A stretch of DNA of 64,000 bases, from positions 1 through 64,000 of the forward strand of contig NZ_JOAK01000010.1 in the NCBI RefSeq assembly GCF_000720455.1, given 5' to 3'. A program made the position numbers and the translations under genes. Within the stretch, counting starts at the first letter, position 1, and the number at the start of each line of letters is the position of its first letter. This document shows, piece after piece, positions 58,856 through 64,000 of the stretch. Origin of the DNA: Streptomyces virginiae. Its GTDB lineage: Bacteria > Actinomycetota > Actinomycetes > Streptomycetales > Streptomycetaceae. The notes beneath the pieces are model-generated. The model was not told the origin of the DNA. It saw only the letters and a program-made list of their open reading frames with translations, and made no database searches.

Positions 58856-59731
58856 GTGACGCAGACCACCCTCTCCTTCCTCAAGGGCCACGGCACCGAG
58901 AACGACTTCGTGATCGTCCCGGACCCGGACAACGCCATCGAGCTGCCCGCCTCCACCGTCGCGAAGCTCTGCGACCGGCGCGCCGGCATCGGCGGCGACG
59001 GGGTGCTGCACGTCGTCCGGTCCGCCGCGCACCCGGAGGCGGCGCACCTGGCCGACGAGGCGGAGTGGTTCATGGACTACCGCAACAGCGACGGCTCCGT
59101 CGCCGAGATGTGCGGCAACGGCGTGCGCGTCTTCGCCCGCTACCTGCAGCACGCCGGCCACGTCGAACCGGGCGACCTCGCCGTCGCCACGCGCGGCGGC
59201 GTCAAGCGCGTGCACCTCGACAAGGCGGGCGACGTCACCGTCTCCATGGGCCGCGCCGCGTTCCCCGAGGGCGAGGTCACCGTCAGCGTCGGACCGCGCA
59301 GCTGGCCCGCCCGCAACGTGAACATGGGGAACCCGCACGCCGTCGCGTTCGTGGAAAGCCTCGACGACGCCGGGAACCTGTACACCGCCCCGCCGTTCAG
59401 CCCGGCGTCCGCCTACCCGACGGGTGTCAACGTCGAGTTCGTCGTCGACCGCGGCCCCCGGCACGTCGCCATGCGCGTCCACGAGCGCGGCTCCGGCGAG
59501 ACCCGCTCCTGCGGCACCGGCGCCTGCGCCGTCGCCGTGGCCGCCATCCGCCGTGACGGCGCCGACCCCGCCGTCACCGGCGAACCGGCCACGTACACCG
59601 TCGACCTCCCCGGCGGGACCCTCGTCATCACCGAACACCCCGACGGCCGGATCGACATGACCGGCCCGGCCGTGATCGTGGCCGCCGGTGAGTTCGACGC
59701 GGCCTGGCTCACCGAAACGGCTTTCTCCTGA
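58856..59731 (+). CDS. dapF: Diaminopimelate epimerase
   Basis: 291 residues. DapF converts LL- to meso-diaminopimelate for lysine and, in most bacteria, peptidoglycan. Streptomyces walls use LL-DAP, so here it chiefly serves lysine synthesis. The two catalytic cysteines are Cys86 in AEMCGNGVR and Cys219 in TRSCGTGACA. FLKGHGTENDFV and RNSDGS are substrate contacts, and the duplicated fold is evident. GTG 58856 follows TACGAT by 6 bases. Confidence 0.95.
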   Translation: MTQTTLSFLKGHGTENDFVIVPDPDNAIELPASTVAKLCDRRAGIGGDGVLHVVRSAAHPEAAHLADEAEWFMDYRNSDGSVAEMCGNGVRVFARYLQHAGHVEPGDLAVATRGGVKRVHLDKAGDVTVSMGRAAFPEGEVTVSVGPRSWPARNVNMGNPHAVAFVESLDDAGNLYTAPPFSPASAYPTGVNVEFVVDRGPRHVAMRVHERGSGETRSCGTGACAVAVAAIRRDGADPAVTGEPATYTVDLPGGTLVITEHPDGRIDMTGPAVIVAAGEFDAAWLTETAFS

Positions 59732-59871
59732 AGCTTCCCTCTAATGGGTGATCCGTTTCACGCTGTGCGAGAGGTGGACTGCGCCACGTGGTGGGGTCGG
59801 TAACATCAGGCACCGGCCCTGAGGGCGCACCCCATGCCCGCCACCGCCGGTCGAAGCCGCCGGAGGTGCCC

Positions 59872-61953
59872 ATGAGTGCAGAGGCCACGAACCCCGAAGC
59901 ACACCCCGAAGCGCGCCCTGAGCTCCGCAGACGGGGCCGGAGCAGGATCGATCTGCGCCGCCTCGGGCGCGCGGCGCTGCTCGGGCCGACGTCCCGGGAC
60001 CGCCTCCCGGACGCGATCGGCCACGTCGCGGAGGCGCACCGCGCCCACCATCCGGACGCCGATATGTCCATTCTCCGGCGCGCTTACCTCCTCGCGGAGA
60101 GCTCCCACCGCGGCCAGATGCGAAAAAGTGGTGAGCCGTACATCACACATCCGCTCGCCGTCACCCTGATCCTCGCCGAACTGGGCGCCGAAACGACCAC
60201 CTTGACGGCCTCTCTGCTCCACGACACCGTCGAGGACACCGATGTGACCCTCGATCAGGTCCGGGCGGAGTTCGGTGACGAGGTCTGCTTCATCGTCGAC
60301 GGCGTCACCAAGGTCGAGAAGATCGACTACGGCGCCGCCGCCGAACCGGAGACCTTCCGCAAGATGCTCGTCGCCACCGGCAACGACGTCCGCGTGATGT
60401 CCATCAAACTCGCCGACCGGCTGCACAACATGCGCACCCTGGGCGTGATGCGCCCCGAGAAACAGGCCCGCATCGCCAAGGTCACGCGCGACGTCCTCAT
60501 CCCGCTGGCCGAGCGGCTCGGCGTGCAGGCCCTCAAGACCGAACTGGAAGACCTCGTCTTCGCGATCCTGCACCCCGACGAGTACGAGAGCACCCGCGCC
60601 CTCATCGCCGCCCACGCCGGCGAACGCGACCCGCTGCCCGGCATCGCCGACTCCGTACGAACCGTCCTGCGGGAGGCGGGCATCAGCGCCGAAGTGCAGG
60701 TCCGGCCGCGGCACTTCGTCTCCGTGCACCGCATCGCCCGCTCGCGCGGCGAGCTGCGCGGCTCCGACTTCGGCCGCATCCTCGTACTCGTCGGCGAGAA
60801 CGCCGACTGCTACGGCGTGCTCGGCGAGCTGCACACCTGCTTCACCCCGGTCGTCTCGGAGTTCAAGGACTTCATCGCCACCCCGAAGTTCAACCTGTAC
60901 CAGTCCCTCCACACCGCCGTCGCCACCCCCGAGGGGTACGTCGCCGAGGTCATCGTGCGCACCCGGCAGATGCACCGCGTCGCCGAGGCCGGTGTGGTCG
61001 CGCTCGGCAACCCGTACGCCACCGCGACGCCGGACGCCGCCGCCGACCCGGACGAGGAGCGGGTGGACCCCACCCGGCCCGGCTGGCTGTCCCGGCTGCT
61101 CGACTGGCAGCAGTCCGCCCCCGACCCCGACACCTTCTGGACCGTGCTCCGCGCCGAGCTGGCACAGGACCGGGAGATCACCGTGTTCCGGGCCGACGGC
61201 GGCACCCTGGGCCTCCCGGCCGGAGCCAGCTGTATCGACGCCGCCTACGCGCAACACGGCGAGGCGGCCCACGGCTGTATCGGCGCCCGCGTCAACGGGC
61301 GCCTCACCTCCCTGTCCTCGGCGCTGTCCGACGGGGACACCGTCCAGCTTCTGCTCGCCCAGGACGCCTCCTCCGGACCGGCGGCCGAATGGCTGGACCA
61401 CGCCCGGACCCCCGCCGCCCGCATCGCCATCAGCAGCTGGCTGGAGACCCACCCCGACCGCGCCATGGCCACCACCACGGCCGCGCGGGCACCGCTGTCG
61501 GTGGTCGGGGCCCGGGGCGGCGGGGCCAACGCCGTCGCCGACCTGCCGGACGCCACCGTGCGGCTGGCCGGATGCTGCACCCCGGTGCCGCCGGACGCCG
61601 TCGCCGGTTTCCTGGTCCGCGGCGGGGCCGTCACCGTGCACCGCATCCACTGCGCGGCCGTGGCGCAGATGCGCGCCGTCGGGCGCACCTCGGTCGCCGT
61701 GCACTGGCGGGCGACCGCCGACTGCCGGGTCACCCTGCTCGCTGAATCGTTCGGCCGCCCCCATCTGCTGGCCGACCTGACCGAGGCCATCGCCCACGAG
61801 GGCGTCGAGGTGGTCTCCGCGACCGTGGAACCCCCGGTCGAGGGACGGGTCCGGCACACCTACACCCTCCAGCTGCCCGACGCGGCCGGGCTCCCCGCCC
61901 TGATGCGCGCCATGCGGGACGTACCGGGCGTGTACGACGTCAGCCGCGCGTAG
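59872..61953 (+). CDS. rshA: RelA/SpoT-family (p)ppGpp enzyme RshA
   Basis: 693 residues. A long N-terminal segment precedes the HD hydrolase domain (H in GEPYITHP, HD in LLHDTVEDT, D in LADRLHNMR, all intact). The synthetase domain follows (about 270-370), with FKDFIATPKFNLYQSLHTAV and EVIVRTRQMHRVAEAG, then TGS (about 435-495) and ACT (about 615-690) domains. The position corresponding to RFKD/EFDD reads EFKD (Glu330-Asp333), and the usual AHWxYK after the synthetase is absent (AGVVALGN), so synthesis may be weak. I recall a second rel-like gene, rshA, in S. coelicolor at this locus. GGAGGTG precedes ATG 59872. Confidence 0.9.
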   Translation: MSAEATNPEAHPEARPELRRRGRSRIDLRRLGRAALLGPTSRDRLPDAIGHVAEAHRAHHPDADMSILRRAYLLAESSHRGQMRKSGEPYITHPLAVTLILAELGAETTTLTASLLHDTVEDTDVTLDQVRAEFGDEVCFIVDGVTKVEKIDYGAAAEPETFRKMLVATGNDVRVMSIKLADRLHNMRTLGVMRPEKQARIAKVTRDVLIPLAERLGVQALKTELEDLVFAILHPDEYESTRALIAAHAGERDPLPGIADSVRTVLREAGISAEVQVRPRHFVSVHRIARSRGELRGSDFGRILVLVGENADCYGVLGELHTCFTPVVSEFKDFIATPKFNLYQSLHTAVATPEGYVAEVIVRTRQMHRVAEAGVVALGNPYATATPDAAADPDEERVDPTRPGWLSRLLDWQQSAPDPDTFWTVLRAELAQDREITVFRADGGTLGLPAGASCIDAAYAQHGEAAHGCIGARVNGRLTSLSSALSDGDTVQLLLAQDASSGPAAEWLDHARTPAARIAISSWLETHPDRAMATTTAARAPLSVVGARGGGANAVADLPDATVRLAGCCTPVPPDAVAGFLVRGGAVTVHRIHCAAVAQMRAVGRTSVAVHWRATADCRVTLLAESFGRPHLLADLTEAIAHEGVEVVSATVEPPVEGRVRHTYTLQLPDAAGLPALMRAMRDVPGVYDVSRA

Positions 61954-62118
61954 GGAGCGTCTCGCCGGTCCTGCCGGACTCGCGGGGTGCGCCGCTCCCC
62001 GATCCGGCCTGATCGACAGGACACCTCCTAGGCCGGTACGGCGCCGGAAGGTCCCGTTCGGGTGGTCCCGTCGCGCGCCGTACACGGCCCCGCGGCGGGC
62101 GCTGGTAAGCGGTGGTGG

Positions 62119-63720
62119 ATGCAGCTCTCCTCCCGCCGCCTGCGCGCCGCCCTGCTCGCCGCGGCCTCCCTCACCCTCGTCGCCGCCGTACTGCCCCCGC
62201 CGAAGGCCCTGGGCATCGGCGACCGGCTCTTCCCCGATCTCGGGAACCCGGGCTACGACGTCCTCTCGTACGACCTGTCCTTCACGTACAAGGACAACAA
62301 GAGCCCCCTCGACGCGGTCACCGTGATCGACGCCCGGGCGACGGCGCCGCTGGAGCGGGTCAACCTGGACTTCACGCACGGCAAGGTGGCCTCGGCCGAG
62401 GTCAACGGGGAGCCCGCACGGTTCGAGAGCGTGGGGGAGGACCTCGTCCTGACCCCGCGGCGCGCCGTGGCGGACGGCGGCCCGCTGCGCATCACGGTCC
62501 GGCACACCAGCGACCCGCGCGGCCGCGGGGACGGCGGCTGGGTGCCCACCGAGGACGGTCTGGCCATGGCCAACCAGGCGGACGCAGCCCACCGCGTGTT
62601 CCCCTGCAACGACCATCCCGCCGACAAGGCCCTCTTCACCTTCCGCATCAGCGCCCCCGCCGGGCTGACGGCCGTCGCCAACGGGTACCAGGTGGCCCCT
62701 GCCCTGCGCATCGGCCCCTCGACGACGTGGACGTACCGGACCAGGCACCCGATGGCCACCGAGCTGGCCCAGGTCTCCGTGGGCCGCTCCGCCGTCGTGC
62801 ACGGGACCGGACCGCACGGGCTGCCGCTGCGCGACGTGGTGCCCGCCGCCGACCGGCAGCGGCTCGACCCCTGGCTGAAGAAGACCGCCGGCCACATCGA
62901 GTGGATGGAGGAGCGGGTCGGCCGCTACCCCTTCGAGAACTACGGGGTGCTGATCGCACGGGCGACGACCGGCTTCGAGCTGGAGACGCAGACCCTCTCG
63001 CTCTTCGAGAGCAGCCTGTTCTCCGGCGACGGCTACCCCGAGTGGTACGTCGAGTCGGTGATGGTCCACGAGCTCGCCCACCAGTGGTTCGGCGACAGCG
63101 TCACCCCGCGGACCTGGTCCGACCTGTGGCTCAACGAGGGACACGCCACCTGGTACGAGGCCCTGTACGCGGACGGGCTCGGCAAGTACTCCCTGGAGCG
63201 GCGCATGCGCGAGGCGTACCAGCGCTCCGACCAGTGGCGGGCGGCGGGCGGCCCCCCGGCCGCCCCGAAGGCCGCCGCACCCGGCGAGAAGATCGGGCTG
63301 TTCCGGCCGGTGGTCTACGACGGCGCCGCGCTGATCCTGTACGCACTGCGGCAGGAGATCGGCGCCCCGGCCTTCGACCGGATCGAGCGGCGCTGGGTCG
63401 CGCAGTACCGGGACGGGATCGCGGGCACGGCCGACTTCGTACGCCTGGCCTCGCAGGAGGCGGGCCGCGACCTCGGGGCCTTCCTGGAGCCGTGGCTGTA
63501 CGGGACGAAGACCCCGCCGATGCCGGGGCACCCGGAGTGGAGCACCCCGGCCCCGGCCCCGGCCGGCAAGTCGGCGGTCAAGGCGGCGGTCAAGGCGGCG
63601 GGCAAGTCGGCGGGCAAGGCCGCACCGGGCAAGGCCGCACCGGGCAAGGCGGCACCGGGCAGGGCGGCACCGGGCAGGGCCGCAGCGGGCAAGGCACTGC
63701 CCGGCGGGAAAAGGGTGTGA
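62119..63720 (+). CDS. Secreted M1-family (gluzincin) metallopeptidase with basic repeat tail
   Basis: 533 residues. A signal peptide (about 1-32) leads to an M1 fold. The zinc site HELAHQW (His317, Glu318, His321) plus Glu340 in WLNEGHATW is intact. The exopeptidase GxMEN position reads GFELETQ, so aminopeptidase specificity is uncertain. The last 60 or so residues are Lys/Ala/Pro/Gly repeats coded by 15-bp units and may bind anionic wall polymers. ATG 62119 lacks a clear ribosome site; a further upstream start is possible. It should act outside the cell or in the wall. Confidence 0.87.
   Translation: MQLSSRRLRAALLAAASLTLVAAVLPPPKALGIGDRLFPDLGNPGYDVLSYDLSFTYKDNKSPLDAVTVIDARATAPLERVNLDFTHGKVASAEVNGEPARFESVGEDLVLTPRRAVADGGPLRITVRHTSDPRGRGDGGWVPTEDGLAMANQADAAHRVFPCNDHPADKALFTFRISAPAGLTAVANGYQVAPALRIGPSTTWTYRTRHPMATELAQVSVGRSAVVHGTGPHGLPLRDVVPAADRQRLDPWLKKTAGHIEWMEERVGRYPFENYGVLIARATTGFELETQTLSLFESSLFSGDGYPEWYVESVMVHELAHQWFGDSVTPRTWSDLWLNEGHATWYEALYADGLGKYSLERRMREAYQRSDQWRAAGGPPAAPKAAAPGEKIGLFRPVVYDGAALILYALRQEIGAPAFDRIERRWVAQYRDGIAGTADFVRLASQEAGRDLGAFLEPWLYGTKTPPMPGHPEWSTPAPAPAGKSAVKAAVKAAGKSAGKAAPGKAAPGKAAPGRAAPGRAAAGKALPGGKRV
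63612..63701 (+). repeat. Six tandem 15-bp repeats coding GKAAP-like units
   Basis: GGGCAAGGCCGCACC is perfect at 63612-63626 and 63627-63641. Variant copies follow at 63642, 63657, 63672 and 63687. They encode the basic C-terminal tail of the M1 peptidase. Confidence 0.85.
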
Positions 63721-63853
63721 CCGCCGAGGAACGGGCATGTCACCATCGACGGGTCCGTTCGGGGAATCCCCGGGCGGTGTGACACGTTGGACGTGACAGT
63801 TACCGTGTCCCCGCCAGGCGTGACACCGCTATTCGAATCGACGTAAGGATCCA

Positions 63854-64000
63854 ATGACCTCCTCTTCTTCCCCTTCCCAGGACGCGCGGGACGCAACGGA
63901 CGTGCGTGACTCGCAGAGCTTCACCGAGAGCCTTCGGGCCGATGCCCTGATGGAAGAGGACGTCGCCTGGAGCCACGAGATCGACGGAGAACGGGACGGC
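63854..64000 (+). CDS. hflX: GTPase HflX, N-terminal fragment (cut by window end)
   Basis: Only the first 49 residues are present. After a Ser/Asp-rich start the sequence LRADALMEEDVAWSHEIDGERDG matches the N-terminus I recall for Streptomyces HflX, a ribosome-associated GTPase that splits stalled ribosomes. The GTPase motifs lie beyond the window, so the name rests on this short match and on position after rshA and the M1 peptidase. AAGGA lies 5 bases before ATG 63854. Confidence 0.7.
   Translation, partial: MTSSSSPSQDARDATDVRDSQSFTESLRADALMEEDVAWSHEIDGERDG

Noticed and set aside
59806..63738. A 1310-codon open frame opposite rshA and the M1 peptidase
   Set aside because: It spans two good genes on the other strand and has no motif of its own.

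Overview
The window is high-GC actinobacterial chromosome, almost certainly from Streptomyces. Support comes from strong G/C bias at third codon positions, many GTG starts, start codons lying 6-8 bases after -10-like hexamers, and Streptomyces-type families (poly-HAMP hybrid kinase OsaA, ClgR, gluABCD-gluRK, RshA, SpoIIE-type phosphatases). From memory, the gene order matches a core stretch of the S. coelicolor chromosome running from the osaAB-ftsK region to the rshA-hflX region. That synteny is recalled, not computed here.

Layout. Bases 1-215 hold the 3' end of a 5S rRNA, a tRNA-Thr(GGT) and a terminator. Bases 229-10018 carry a DinB-fold protein and a signalling block: a large SpoIIE-type phosphatase divergent from the osaA hybrid kinase and osaB response regulator. 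Bases 10134-17390 are a housekeeping run: ftsK, a RodZ-like protein, rimO, pgsA, cinA C-domain and clgR. Bases 17533-30558 mix a short-chain dehydrogenase, an Nei-type glycosylase next to the giant helicase lhr, an AraC regulator with azlCD, and a Clp-N-domain regulator-like protein. Bases 30676-36600 carry a methyltransferase, an LD-carboxypeptidase, a CadD-type transporter, a second membrane phosphatase, recA-recX and a decayed ABC permease. Bases 36627-39395 hold a cysteine dioxygenase-rhodanese operon behind a Cys-codon leader peptide, and a flavin monooxygenase.

Bases about 39490-40920 form a short island of visibly lower GC. It has two tandem small secreted proteins sharing one four-cysteine pattern. 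The first has a TTA (bldA-type) codon. The island is bracketed by a 16-bp direct repeat whose right copy forms a perfect hairpin. This is the best candidate here for an undescribed system.

Bases 41005-46857 are the glutamate uptake operon gluABCD and the divergent sensor pair gluR-gluK, with a perfect 21-bp hairpin between gluB and gluC. Bases 46879-53019 form a probable N-glycan-core catabolic cassette: secreted GH85 endoglycosidase, cytoplasmic GH5-type beta-mannosidase, LacI regulator with a CG-centred operator, and a ROK sugar kinase. Bases 53023-64000 return to core genes: an orphan TAXI binding protein, miaB, a LigB-like protein, two small proteins, miaA, a membrane protein, dapF, rshA, an M1-type peptidase and the start of hflX.

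I saw no transposase, CRISPR array, prophage or large biosynthetic cluster. Tandem repeats with a 15-bp period occur at three separate places (31312-31371, 49161-49205, 63612-63701).
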